In this document: in pieces, positions 42,093 to 50,566 of the stretch
Layout: every line of letters begins with the position of its first letter
Position numbering within the stretch: the first letter of the stretch is position 1
Assembly: GCA_963772375.1 (NCBI GenBank)
Contig: CAVYXG010000001.1
Coordinates: 62,001 to 126,000, forward strand
Origin: DATBHM01 sp963772375
GTDB taxonomy: Bacteria > Actinomycetota > UBA4738 > JACQTL01
DNA length: 64,000 nucleotides
Direction of reading: 5' to 3'
Notes under the pieces: generated by a model
The model's input: only the letters and a program-made list of their open reading frames with translations
The model's database searches: none
What the model was told of the DNA's origin: nothing
Made by a program: the position numbers and the translations under genes

Positions 42093-42979
42093 TGCCGGGC
42101 GCGCCCGCGGAACGGCCGGCTCCCTGGCCGACCGGTTGGATCACGCGGCCGCCGGGGCTCTCGGACGACGTGCTGTCCCTCGCGGAGAACTCCAACCTCC
42201 ACCACCCGCTCGGTCCGACCGACGAGCGTCTGGTCGACTCCCGGTACGTGGTGTACCTCGGCCCCGGGTCGTTCGCCGGGTTCACCGTGGTCCAGCGCCT
42301 GCGGCTGCGCCCGGAGGAGGTCGAGTCGACGGTCGCCGAGGTGCGCGCCGAGCTCGATCGCCGGGGCCGGATGGAGCGGACGTGGGAGGTGGGGTGCTCC
42401 GCCACGCCCGCGGACCTCACCCAGCGGCTCTTCGAGCTCGGCATGGAGCCCGACCGTGAGTCGTACGCCGTCGGCATGGTGCTCGACCACCCGCCGGAGC
42501 CCGCCCCGGCCGAGGTCGAGGTCCGGCGCGTGGGGACGATCGAGGAGTACCGGGCGTCGGTCCGGATCGCGATGGATGCGTTCGGGATGAGCGACGACGA
42601 CCTGGCCGAGGTGCTCGAACGGGCGGAGGCGGACTGGTCCTCGCTCGCCGCGAGCATGTTCGTGCGCCAGTATCTGGCGTACCTCGACGGTGAGCCGGTC
42701 GCGACCGGTCGGGCCACCTCGACCGACGCCGGCGTGCTGCTGAACGGCGGCTCCACGCTCGAGCGGGCCCGCGGCCGCGGCGCGTACCGGGCCCTGGTCG
42801 CGGCGCGATGGGAGGACGCGGCGGCCGAGGGGAGGCCGGTGCTGGTGACGCAGGCCGGGGCCATGTCGAGGCCGATCCTGGCGGGGCTCGGGTTCCGCGA
42901 GGTGTGCGACATCCGCATCCTGCTCGACCGGTCCGACTCGGGTCCCCCGGAAGGTGCAGGTGGGCCCCCGGACGGGTAG
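42092..42979 (+). CDS. GNAT-type acetyltransferase, two-domain
   Basis: A 295-aa protein. The N-terminal ~130 residues are a diverged GNAT-like half (TWEVGCSATPADLTQRLFELGM). The C-terminal half is clearer: VRRVGTIEEYRASVRIAMDAFGMS, AYLDGEPVATGRATSTDAGVLLNGGSTLERARGRGAYRALVAARWEDA, with the acetyl-CoA loop in RARGRGAY, and LAGLGFREVCDIRILLDR at the end. Substrate unknown. Start overlaps the apt stop by one base, so it is coupled to apt. Confidence 0.75.
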   Translation: MPGAPAERPAPWPTGWITRPPGLSDDVLSLAENSNLHHPLGPTDERLVDSRYVVYLGPGSFAGFTVVQRLRLRPEEVESTVAEVRAELDRRGRMERTWEVGCSATPADLTQRLFELGMEPDRESYAVGMVLDHPPEPAPAEVEVRRVGTIEEYRASVRIAMDAFGMSDDDLAEVLERAEADWSSLAASMFVRQYLAYLDGEPVATGRATSTDAGVLLNGGSTLERARGRGAYRALVAARWEDAAAEGRPVLVTQAGAMSRPILAGLGFREVCDIRILLDRSDSGPPEGAGGPPDG

Positions 42980-43017
42980 CCTTCGGGTCGCCACCGGCCC
43001 ACAGGGGGAACGCGCAC

Positions 43018-43368
43018 ATGGCAGACGAGGACGACCGGACCGTCGAGCCGGCCGACGCGGCCGACCCCGCCGCGGGGTCCGGGTCGGCAGCGGTGAGGGA
43101 GGACGACCGGTCGGAGCCGACGCTCGCCGAGGAGCTCGTGGAGGAGTCCCACGAGGCCGTCGTCGAGGTCTCGCCCGAGATGGGGGAGACGAAGGCGGAC
43201 CCCGGAGCGGGGGGCATCCGGTTCGACGAGCTCGTGGCCAAGCGCAAGGGCATGGGGCTCTCCGACGAGGAGTCCGAGGAGCTGGGCCGACTGATGGCGC
43301 AGCGGGACGGCCGCGAGTGGACCAGCACCCGCCAGCTGCGCCAGCATCCCCCCGACACCGCCTCGTAG
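43018..43368 (+). CDS. Small acidic protein, unknown
   Basis: A 116-aa soluble protein. The first ~65 residues are acidic and probably disordered (MADEDDRTVEPADAADPAA...). The remainder, IRFDELVAKRKGMGLSDEESEELGRLMAQRDGREW, looks like a short helical hairpin. No family recognised. AGGGGG precedes the ATG and TAGCCT at 42977-42982 may be its -10. It lies alone between the GNAT gene and relA. Codon bias matches its neighbours, so I think it is real. Confidence 0.6.
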   Translation: MADEDDRTVEPADAADPAAGSGSAAVREDDRSEPTLAEELVEESHEAVVEVSPEMGETKADPGAGGIRFDELVAKRKGMGLSDEESEELGRLMAQRDGREWTSTRQLRQHPPDTAS

Positions 43369-43416
43369 GCCCGGCCTCGAGGCGTTCCCGGTTCCTGCCG
43401 AAGGACTGGTGACCGG

Positions 43417-43422
43417 TACACT
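43417..43422 (+). promoter_or_regulatory. -10 hexamer upstream of relA
   Basis: TACACT lies 21 nt before the relA ATG. The leader would begin almost at the AGGAGG ribosome site, a very short conventional leader. Confidence 0.45.
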
Positions 43423-43443
43423 TCCTCCCAGGAGGTTGCCCCG

Positions 43444-45699
43444 ATGCAGAGCCAGGAGCAGGTCAAGGCCGAGCGTCGTGGGGGGCTGCGCCGGTTCCTG
43501 CCGGGCGACTCCTCCCCCCCGACCGAGGGTCTCGACGCGCTGGTCCGGCGGATCAAGAGCGAGAGCCCGCGGGCGGACCTGAAGGAGATCCAGCGGGCGT
43601 TCGCCTTCGCCGACGTCTCGCACGCCGGCCAGAAGCGCGTGTCCGGTGAGGACTTCATCGCCCACCCGCTCGGCGTCGCGACGATCCTGGCCGACCTCGG
43701 GATGGACACGACCACCCTGGTCGCGGCGCTCCTGCACGACGTCGTCGAGGACACCGACCTCACGCTCGAGGACATCGAGCGCGAGTTCGGACCCCACGTG
43801 GCCGAGATCGTCGACGGGCTGACCAAGCTCGACAAGATCACGTTCCGGTCGAAGGAGGCCGAGCAGGCCGAGAACGTCCGAAAGATGTTCGTGGCCATGG
43901 CCAAGGACATCCGCGTCCTGCTGATCAAGCTCGCGGACCGGCTGCACAACATGCGAACGCTCGGTTCGATGCCGGAGGGGAAGCAGCGCGCCAAGGCGAA
44001 CGAGACCCTCGAGATCTACGCCCCGCTCGCGCACCGGTTGGGCGTCAACCGGATCATGTGGGAGCTCGAGGACCTGTCGTTCGCGACCCTGCACCCCAAG
44101 ACGTTCCAGGAGATCGCGTCGCTCGTCGAGAAGCGCAGCGGCGAACGCCAGGAGTATCTCGACGGCGTGATCGCGGAGGTTCGTTCGCGGCTGCGGGAGA
44201 TGAAGCTCAAGGCGGACGTCGACGGGCGGCCGAAACACCTGTACAGCGTGTACGAGAAGATGGTCCTGCGGGGCAAGGAGTTCAACGAGATCTACGACCT
44301 GGTGGGCATCCGGGTGCTCGTGGACTCCGTTCGTGACTGCTACGCGGCCCTCGGCGCCATCCACTCGTTGTGGAAGCCGGTGCCGGCGCGGTTCAAGGAC
44401 TACATCGCGATGCCCAAGTTCAACATGTACCAGTCGCTCCACACGACGGTCGTCGGGCCCGGGGGCAAGCCGCTCGAGATCCAGATCCGGACCCACCAGA
44501 TGCACCGCGTCGCCGAGTACGGCATCGCCGCGCACTGGCGGTATAAGGAGGGCGCGACCAGGGGCAAGAAGGGCAGCGAACAGGCCGAGCTGGCCTGGCT
44601 GGGGCGGGTGCTCGAGTGGCAGAAGGACACCTCCGATCCCCGTGAGCTGATGGAGGGCCTGAAGATCGATCTGTACGAGGGCCAGGTCTTCGTGTTCACG
44701 CCGAAGGGCGACGTGGTGGAGCTCTCGGCCGGGTCCACGCCGATCGACTTCGCATACGCCATCCACACCGACGTCGGGCACCGGTGCATCGGCGCCAAGG
44801 TCGGGGGCAAGCTGGTGCCCCTCGACTACCGGCTGCAGACCGGCGACGCCGTCGATGTGCTCACGTCGAAGGCCATCGACGCGGCGCCGTCCCGCGACTG
44901 GCTCCAGATCGTCCAGACGCCACGGGCCCGGACGAAGATCCGGCAGTGGTTCTCCCGGGAACGGCGGGAGGACGCGCTCGAGCTCGGCAAGGACCTCATG
45001 CAGCGCACGATGCGCAAGCAGGGGGTGCCGTTCAAGCGGCTGGCCACCGAGTCGCTGCTCGGTCAGGTCGCCGGCGAGCTGAAGTTCGCCGACCTCGGCT
45101 CGATGTACGTCGCCATCGGGGAAGGGCAGGTCTCGCCGCAGTCGGTGGTGGCGCGGCTGTCCCGCATCCTGACCGACGGGGGCAGCGACGAGGACGCCGC
45201 GGAGGACGTGCCGCTCGCCCGGCCGGTGCGGATCAAGCGGCCCGACGCGGACGGCGGCGTCGTGGTCACGGGCGCGACCGACGTCTGGGTGCGCCTCGCC
45301 CGGTGCTGCATGCCGGTGCCCGGCGACGAGATCATCGGGTTCGTGTCGCGGGGCCAGGGCGTCTCGGTGCACCGCGCCGACTGCCCGAACGCCCGCGCGC
45401 TGGCCCGCGAGCCCGAGCGACTGGTCGAGGTGGCGTGGCGCGAGGGCAAGGCGACGTCGTTCGTCGTGGCCATCCAGGTCGAGGCGCTCGACCGGCAGAA
45501 GCTCCTCGGCGACATCGCCACGGTGCTCGCCGAGCACCACGTCAACATCCTGTCGGCGACGTCCCAGGTGGGGAAGGACCGCATCTCGATGCAGCGATTC
45601 ACGTTCGAGCTGGCGGACATCACGCACCTGTCGAGGATCCTGGCCTCCGTGAAGGCCATCGACAGCGTCTTCGACGCGTTCCGCGTCGTGCCCCGCTAG
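43444..45699 (+). CDS. relA: Bifunctional (p)ppGpp synthetase/hydrolase, RelA/SpoT family
   Basis: Makes and degrades the stringent-response alarmone. 751 aa with the full Rel layout: HD hydrolase domain with intact HDVVED (residues 99-104), synthetase domain (GRPKHLYSVYEKMVLRGKEFNEIYDLVGIRVLVDS, YIAMPKFNMYQSLHTTV), TGS domain (VFVFTPKGDVVELSAGSTPIDFAYAIHTDVGHRC), a Cys-containing zinc-finger-like region (ARCCMPVPGDEIIGFVSRGQGVSVHRADCPNA) and a C-terminal ACT domain. Intact HD signature suggests both activities. CCAGGAGG ribosome site. Confidence 0.97.
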   Translation: MQSQEQVKAERRGGLRRFLPGDSSPPTEGLDALVRRIKSESPRADLKEIQRAFAFADVSHAGQKRVSGEDFIAHPLGVATILADLGMDTTTLVAALLHDVVEDTDLTLEDIEREFGPHVAEIVDGLTKLDKITFRSKEAEQAENVRKMFVAMAKDIRVLLIKLADRLHNMRTLGSMPEGKQRAKANETLEIYAPLAHRLGVNRIMWELEDLSFATLHPKTFQEIASLVEKRSGERQEYLDGVIAEVRSRLREMKLKADVDGRPKHLYSVYEKMVLRGKEFNEIYDLVGIRVLVDSVRDCYAALGAIHSLWKPVPARFKDYIAMPKFNMYQSLHTTVVGPGGKPLEIQIRTHQMHRVAEYGIAAHWRYKEGATRGKKGSEQAELAWLGRVLEWQKDTSDPRELMEGLKIDLYEGQVFVFTPKGDVVELSAGSTPIDFAYAIHTDVGHRCIGAKVGGKLVPLDYRLQTGDAVDVLTSKAIDAAPSRDWLQIVQTPRARTKIRQWFSRERREDALELGKDLMQRTMRKQGVPFKRLATESLLGQVAGELKFADLGSMYVAIGEGQVSPQSVVARLSRILTDGGSDEDAAEDVPLARPVRIKRPDADGGVVVTGATDVWVRLARCCMPVPGDEIIGFVSRGQGVSVHRADCPNARALAREPERLVEVAWREGKATSFVVAIQVEALDRQKLLGDIATVLAEHHVNILSATSQVGKDRISMQRFTFELADITHLSRILASVKAIDSVFDAFRVVPR

Positions 45700-45704
45700 G
45701 CCCG

Positions 45705-46166
45705 TTGCGCGTCGTCCTGCAGCGCGTCGCGTCGGCGTCCGTCCGCGTCCGCGGTTCCACGGTCGGTTCGATCGAACGAGGGTTCCTGCTGCTCGTCGGG
45801 GTGGGAGACGGCGATCCTCCGGGCGACGAACGCCGGCTGGCGTCCAAGATCGCCGGCCTGCGGGTCTTCGAGGACGCCGACGGGAAGATGAACCTCGCGC
45901 TGGCCGACGTCGGGGGAGCGGTGCTGGTCGTTCCGCAGTTCACGCTCTACGGCGACGTTCGAAAGGGCCGGCGCCCATCGTGGATCGCGGCCGCGCGGCC
46001 GGTGGTAGCTGCGAAGCGCGTCGAGACGTTCTGTGAGGAGCTGTCCGCGCTCGGCGTGCGCGTCGAGCGGAGCGCGTTCCGCGAGCACATGGAGGTGGAG
46101 CTGGTGAATGACGGCCCGGTCACGCTGGTGATCGACGCCCGCGACCTCGGGGAGGCCTCGAGATGA
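45705..46166 (+). CDS. dtd: D-aminoacyl-tRNA deacylase
   Basis: Removes D-amino acids wrongly attached to tRNA. 153 aa. LRVVLQRVASASVRV at the start, VPQFTLYGDVRKGRRPSW (the SQFTL-type catalytic motif, with Pro in place of Ser) and NDGPVTLVID (the NxGPV/T motif) are present. The start is taken as TTG 45705, 5 nt after the relA stop, since the family begins with MRxVxQRV and no ATG or GTG is in place. Co-transcribed with relA. Confidence 0.92.
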   Translation: MRVVLQRVASASVRVRGSTVGSIERGFLLLVGVGDGDPPGDERRLASKIAGLRVFEDADGKMNLALADVGGAVLVVPQFTLYGDVRKGRRPSWIAAARPVVAAKRVETFCEELSALGVRVERSAFREHMEVELVNDGPVTLVIDARDLGEASR

Positions 46167-46194
46167 CGGTGTCGCAGGCGCCGCCTGTTCCCGC

Positions 46195-46584
46195 TCAGGC
46201 CGGCTCGAGTTTGGTGCGACGGCTGGGGTCGCCCTTCTCGGCGTTGAGCGCGACGGCCTGCTTGACGAACCCCCGGATCGCCGTGGCCGGGATCTGCTCG
46301 CCCTGCCGGATCGGGAGGTTCCGCATGCGGTCGCCGTCCCCCTGGAGCAGCCCCTTCGGGTCGTCCATCTCGGCCCCGCGCCAGAACCCGATCCCCACGT
46401 GGCGGGTGAACGGCTTGATCCACACCATCGGGCCGTTCTGCTCGTAGACCGGCTGGGCCCACTTCACGGCGGCCGTGGCCTTCGGCGCGGCCTTCCGCAC
46501 GAGGGCGTCGAGCTCGAACATCACCCCGCCCCGCCACCCGCCGACGCCCGCGATGTACTCCTCGACGGTCCGCTGGTCGCCCAT
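46195..46584 (-). CDS. DUF1801 domain protein
   Basis: A 129-aa protein of the DUF1801 (YdhG-like) group: TVEEYIAGVGGWRGGVMFELDALVRKAAPKATAAVKWAQPVYEQNGPMVWIKPFTRHVGIGFWRGA. A small alpha/beta fold related to the iron chaperone frataxin-like and phage-associated proteins. No function is assigned. ATG 46584 follows GGGGAGC. It points against the surrounding operons and ends 28 bp from the dtd stop. Confidence 0.78.
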   Translation of the reverse strand: MGDQRTVEEYIAGVGGWRGGVMFELDALVRKAAPKATAAVKWAQPVYEQNGPMVWIKPFTRHVGIGFWRGAEMDDPKGLLQGDGDRMRNLPIRQGEQIPATAIRGFVKQAVALNAEKGDPSRRTKLEPA

Positions 46585-46651
46585 GTGCTCCCCGTTCCGT
46601 TCCACCCTCTGCGCGAATGATGCACGGAATCGACCACGGCCGCCCCGCCGA

Positions 46652-46657
46652 TAGACT
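46652..46657 (+). promoter_or_regulatory. -10 hexamer for the MBL-fold / hisS / aspS transcript
   Basis: TAGACT lies 10 nt before the MBL-fold ATG, the leaderless arrangement. It would drive the three overlapping genes that follow. Confidence 0.45.
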
Positions 46658-46667
46658 TGCGGGCTCC

Positions 46668-47288
46668 ATGTACCTCGACGTCTTCGACCAGAACGACTTC
46701 GGAACGAACTGCTGGCTGTTGGCGGCCGACGGTTCGGACGACTGCGTGGTGATCGACCCCGGGTTCTCGGCCGACCGCGTGCACGAGATGCTCCGGGCGG
46801 CCGGCAAGACGCCGGTGGCCGTGCTGGCCACCCACGGGCACTTCGACCACATCGGGTCGGCGGGGGAGTTCTGCGGCGACGACCTGCCCCTCTACATCCA
46901 CGAGGCCGACGCCCTCGCGCTGACCGACCCGCGGGCGTGGGGCTCCGGCTTCGCCGTGCCACCGACCCCTGTCAAGGACGTCCGGACGATGACCGAGGGC
47001 GAGCGACTCGACTTCGCCGGGTTCTCGATCGAGGTCCTGCACACCCCCGGCCACACGCCCGGCAGCGTGTGTTTCGCGACCGACGGGTGGCTGTTCGCCG
47101 GCGATCTGGTGTTCCGGGGCTCGATCGGACGCTCCGACCTGCCGAACTCCGATCCCGTCGCGATGGAACGCTCGCTGCGGCGGTTCCTCACGCTGCCCGA
47201 CCCGTTGCCGGTGTACCCGGGGCACGGGCCGGACACGACCGTCGGCGCCGAGCGGCGCACCAACCCGTTCCTGGTGGAGCTGGGGTAG
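46668..47288 (+). CDS. Glyoxalase II-like MBL-fold hydrolase
   Basis: A 206-aa metallo-beta-lactamase-fold hydrolase. ATHGHFDHIGSAGEF is the HxHxDH motif near residue 52. Further ligands are the His in LHTPGHTPGSVCF, the Asp in AGDLVFRGSIGRSDLP and the His in YPGHGPDT. The pattern matches glyoxalase II-type thioesterases, common next to hisS in Gram-positive bacteria. An earlier in-frame ATG at 46617 would add 17 residues with no family likeness. Coupled to hisS by TAGTG. Confidence 0.9.
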   Translation: MYLDVFDQNDFGTNCWLLAADGSDDCVVIDPGFSADRVHEMLRAAGKTPVAVLATHGHFDHIGSAGEFCGDDLPLYIHEADALALTDPRAWGSGFAVPPTPVKDVRTMTEGERLDFAGFSIEVLHTPGHTPGSVCFATDGWLFAGDLVFRGSIGRSDLPNSDPVAMERSLRRFLTLPDPLPVYPGHGPDTTVGAERRTNPFLVELG

Positions 47289-48556
47289 TGGACCTGGCGC
47301 CGCCTCGGGGGACCGAGGACCTGCTGCCGCCCGCGTCCACACGGATGGCCGAGCTGTACCGGCGCGCCCACCGCATGGCCAGGCGGTTCGGCTACCGGTA
47401 CGTGGAGACGCCGGGGTTCGAGCACACCGAGCTGTTCGCCAGGACGAGCGGCGAGACGAGCGACGTCGTGGGCAAGGAGATGTACACGTTCCTCGACCGG
47501 GCGGATCGCTCGCTGACGCTCCGCCCGGAGGGCACGGCGCCCGTGGTGCGGACGTACCTTCGACACCAGAACGAGATCGGGTCGCCGTTCAAGGCCTACT
47601 ACGTGAACGAGGCCTGGCGGTACAGCAAGCCCCAGCGGGGGCGGCTGCGGGAGTTCCGGATCTTCGGCGTCGAGGTGCTGGGTGTGGCCGACCCGGCCGC
47701 CGACGTCGAGGTGATCGCGCTGGCGGCGGCGTTCTTCGGCGAGGCCAGCGTATCGGAGTACGACCTGCACGTGAACTCCATCGGGGACGCCACGTGCCGT
47801 CCGGCGTACCGGCAGGCCCTGCTGGAGTACCTCGAGTCGGAGGCGCCGCAGTTGCGCGACGAGCACAAGGACCGGTTCCGGGACAACCCGCTGCGCGTCC
47901 TGGACTGCAAGGACGAGGCGTGCAGGGAGGTCGCCGCCGACGCACCCAAGATCACGGACCACCTGTGCGCCGAATGCAAGGCGCACTTCGACGGGGTGCA
48001 GGCCGGTCTGGGGGAGGAGGGCGTCGTCTTCTCCCTCGAGCCGACATTGGTGCGCGGGCTGGACTACTACACGCGGACGGCGTTCGAGTTCGCGCACCGC
48101 GGCCTGTCGCCGAGTCAGTCGACCATCTGCGGCGGCGGGCGGTACGACGGGCTGGCCGAGGTGCTGGGCGGGCCGCCGACGCCGGGCGTGGGCTTCGGGC
48201 TGGGGCTCGACCGCGTGGCGATCGCGCTCGAGGAGGAGGGAGTCGAGCTCGTCGACGACTCGGCGGTCGCGGCGTTCGTCGTCGCGTTCGGCGACGGCGC
48301 GGCCGAGAAGGGGCGGGCGCTGCTCCGACAGCTCCGGGCGGCCGGCGTCCCGAGCGAGATGGCGTTCGGCGAGCGGCCCCTGAAGGCGCAGCTGCGCATG
48401 GCCGACCGCGCGGGGGCCACGTTCGCCGTCCTGATCGGAGAACGCGAGGCCGCGGCGGGGGAGGGCACGGTCCGCACGCTGGCGGACGGCGCGCAGCAGA
48501 CCGTGCCGCTCACCGACGTGCCGCAGTGGATCGCCGCGCAGGACCCCGCGTCGTGA
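47288..48556 (+). CDS. hisS: Histidyl-tRNA synthetase
   Basis: Charges tRNA-His. 422 aa, class II. APPRGTEDLLPP at the N-terminus, motif 2 in AYYVNEAWRYSKPQRGRLREFRIFGVE, His A/B signatures LEPTLVRGLDYYTRTAFEF and GGGRYDGLAEVLGGPPTPGVGFGLGLDR, then the anticodon-binding domain. A four-Cys cluster (LDCKDEAC...HLCAEC) sits in the insertion domain. GTG 47288 overlaps the previous stop by one base and the gene overlaps aspS by GTGA. Confidence 0.96.
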   Translation: MDLAPPRGTEDLLPPASTRMAELYRRAHRMARRFGYRYVETPGFEHTELFARTSGETSDVVGKEMYTFLDRADRSLTLRPEGTAPVVRTYLRHQNEIGSPFKAYYVNEAWRYSKPQRGRLREFRIFGVEVLGVADPAADVEVIALAAAFFGEASVSEYDLHVNSIGDATCRPAYRQALLEYLESEAPQLRDEHKDRFRDNPLRVLDCKDEACREVAADAPKITDHLCAECKAHFDGVQAGLGEEGVVFSLEPTLVRGLDYYTRTAFEFAHRGLSPSQSTICGGGRYDGLAEVLGGPPTPGVGFGLGLDRVAIALEEEGVELVDDSAVAAFVVAFGDGAAEKGRALLRQLRAAGVPSEMAFGERPLKAQLRMADRAGATFAVLIGEREAAAGEGTVRTLADGAQQTVPLTDVPQWIAAQDPAS

Positions 48557-50310
48557 CCGAGTTCGCCACCACGCTTCGGACCCACGCCTGCGGCGAGCTG
48601 CGCGCCTCGGACGTCGGCGCGCGGGTCACCGTGTGCGGGTGGGTGGCACACCGGCGCGACCACGGGGGGGTGGCGTTCGTCGATCTCCGGGACCGCGAGG
48701 GCATCGTGCAGGTGGTGTTCCACCCCGAACGCGTCGACCCCGGCCACCTTCGCGGCGAGTCGGTGCTCCGGGTCACCGGCGCCGTCGACCGCCGCGTGGA
48801 GGGCAAGGAGAACCCCGAGCTCCCCACCGGCGAGGTCGAGATCACGGTCTCGGAGTTCGAGGTCCTCTCCGAGGCCGAGCCGCCGCCCTTCCCCATCGAG
48901 GACCGCATCGAGGCGGACGAGACGACGCGCCTCCGGTACCGGTTCCTCGACATCCGCCGGCCCGAGGTGGCCGACGGGTTGCTGCTGCGCTCCCGGATGA
49001 ACGCAGTCATCCGGCGGTACTTCGACGAACGCGGGTTCGTCGAGGTCGAGACGCCGATGCTGACGCGGTCGACGCCCGAGGGGGCGCGGGACTTCCTCGT
49101 GCCGTCGCGCCTCCAGCAGGGGTCGTTCTACGCGCTGCCGCAGTCGCCCCAGCTGTTCAAGCAGATCCTGATGGTGGCCGGGATGGACCGGTACTTCCAG
49201 ATCGTGCGGTGCTTCCGCGACGAGGCGCTGCGGGCCGACCGGCAGCCGGAGTTCACGCAGCTCGACGTCGAGATGTCCTTCGTGAACGAGCAGGACGTCA
49301 TGTCCCTCATCGAGCCGATGCTGGCCGGGCTCGTGCGGGAGATCCACGGCGTGGAGGTGGCGACGCCGTTCCCACGACTGGCCTACGACGAGGCCATGAC
49401 CCGGTACGGGAGCGACAAGCCCGACCTCCGGTACGACCTCGAGCTGGTCGACCTGGCCGGGTCGTTCACCGGGACCGAGTTCCGGGCGTTCGCGTCGGTG
49501 CTCGGCGAGGGGGGCGCGATCCGCGGGCTGCGCATCCCCGGCGGGGGGTCGTTCAGCCGGCGGGAGCTCGACGACATGATCACCGACGCCAAGGGCCGGG
49601 GCGCGGCCGGGCTGGTGTGGGTGGTGTACGAGGCCGACGGATCCCGGTCCCCGGTGGCGAAGTTCCTCACCGGGGGCGAGCTGGACCGGGTCGCCGCCGC
49701 GGCGGGCGCCGTGGCCGGGGACCTGGTGGCCATCGTGGCCGACCGGCCGGACCGGGTGGCGGTGGCGCTCGACGGGCTCCGGCGGCAGATGGCCGTGCGG
49801 CTGGACCTGATCCCGCCGGACACCTGGTCGTTCGCCTGGATCACCGAGTTCCCGCTGTTCGAGTGGAACGAGGACGATGGCCGGTGGGACGCCGTGCACC
49901 ACCCGTTCACCTCGCCGGTGTCGGACGACCTGTCGCCCGAGGCCGCGAAGGCCCGCGCGTACGACGTGGTCCTGAACGGGCTGGAGCTCGGCGGTGGGTC
50001 GATCCGGATCCACCGGCCGGACGTGCAGCGGCGCGTGTTCTCCGCGATCGGCCTCACGGCCGAGGAGGCCGAGGAGAAGTTCGGGTTCCTGCTACGGGCG
50101 TTCCGGTACGGGGTGCCGCCGCACGGCGGGATCGCCCTCGGGCTGGACCGGCTGGCCATGCTCCTCGCGGGCCGGGACAACATCCGCGAGGTGATCGCGT
50201 TCCCCAAGACGCAATCCGGGCTGGACCCGATGACGGAGGCGCCGGGTCGCGTGTCCGGGACCCAGCTCCGCGAGCTCGGGCTCCGCATCGTCGAACCTCC
50301 CCGTTCGTGA
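48553..50310 (+). CDS. aspS: Aspartyl-tRNA synthetase, bacterial type
   Basis: Charges tRNA-Asp (and possibly tRNA-Asn; discrimination not judged). 585 aa. OB-fold anticodon domain (VTVCGWVAHRRDHGGVAFVDLRDREGIVQVVF), class II core (FVEVETPMLTRSTPEGARDFLVPSR, QSPQLFKQILMVAGMDRYFQIVRCFRDEALRADRQPEFTQLDVEMSF), a GAD insertion domain, and motif 3 in GIALGLDRLAMLLAG. GTG start overlapping hisS. Confidence 0.97.
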   Translation: MTEFATTLRTHACGELRASDVGARVTVCGWVAHRRDHGGVAFVDLRDREGIVQVVFHPERVDPGHLRGESVLRVTGAVDRRVEGKENPELPTGEVEITVSEFEVLSEAEPPPFPIEDRIEADETTRLRYRFLDIRRPEVADGLLLRSRMNAVIRRYFDERGFVEVETPMLTRSTPEGARDFLVPSRLQQGSFYALPQSPQLFKQILMVAGMDRYFQIVRCFRDEALRADRQPEFTQLDVEMSFVNEQDVMSLIEPMLAGLVREIHGVEVATPFPRLAYDEAMTRYGSDKPDLRYDLELVDLAGSFTGTEFRAFASVLGEGGAIRGLRIPGGGSFSRRELDDMITDAKGRGAAGLVWVVYEADGSRSPVAKFLTGGELDRVAAAAGAVAGDLVAIVADRPDRVAVALDGLRRQMAVRLDLIPPDTWSFAWITEFPLFEWNEDDGRWDAVHHPFTSPVSDDLSPEAAKARAYDVVLNGLELGGGSIRIHRPDVQRRVFSAIGLTAEEAEEKFGFLLRAFRYGVPPHGGIALGLDRLAMLLAGRDNIREVIAFPKTQSGLDPMTEAPGRVSGTQLRELGLRIVEPPRS

Positions 50311-50566
50311 CCCGCCGAAGGGCCCGGGGGTTCCAGGGCCGAACGGCCCGACCACCCCTGCGCGCCCTGGCATAGATTGCGTCTCGAACGGAGCACCACC
50401 CGGAGCACCGATCCGCAGAACCAGCACACGAATCCGGGAGTCCTGCTCCACCGGCGATGCCGGGCCCGGCACACAGCCAGGGCGCGCTTGGTCGGCGGGG
50501 GGACGTTACCCACCGTGGAGGACCGGGTTCAGCGGCGATGGAGCCTCGGTTGGCGCTCCGTTCCTG
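50311..50566. other. Intergenic region between convergent aspS and a Ser/Thr kinase gene
   Basis: 256 bp. No frame, tRNA or clear terminator that I can support. A TAGATT hexamer near 50374 has the -10 shape but nothing recognisable follows it. Confidence 0.3.

Noticed and set aside
42082..45627. Minus-strand open frame of ~1180 codons across relA and the genes before it
   Set aside because: Antisense to relA, which is complete and unambiguous; no recognisable protein features.
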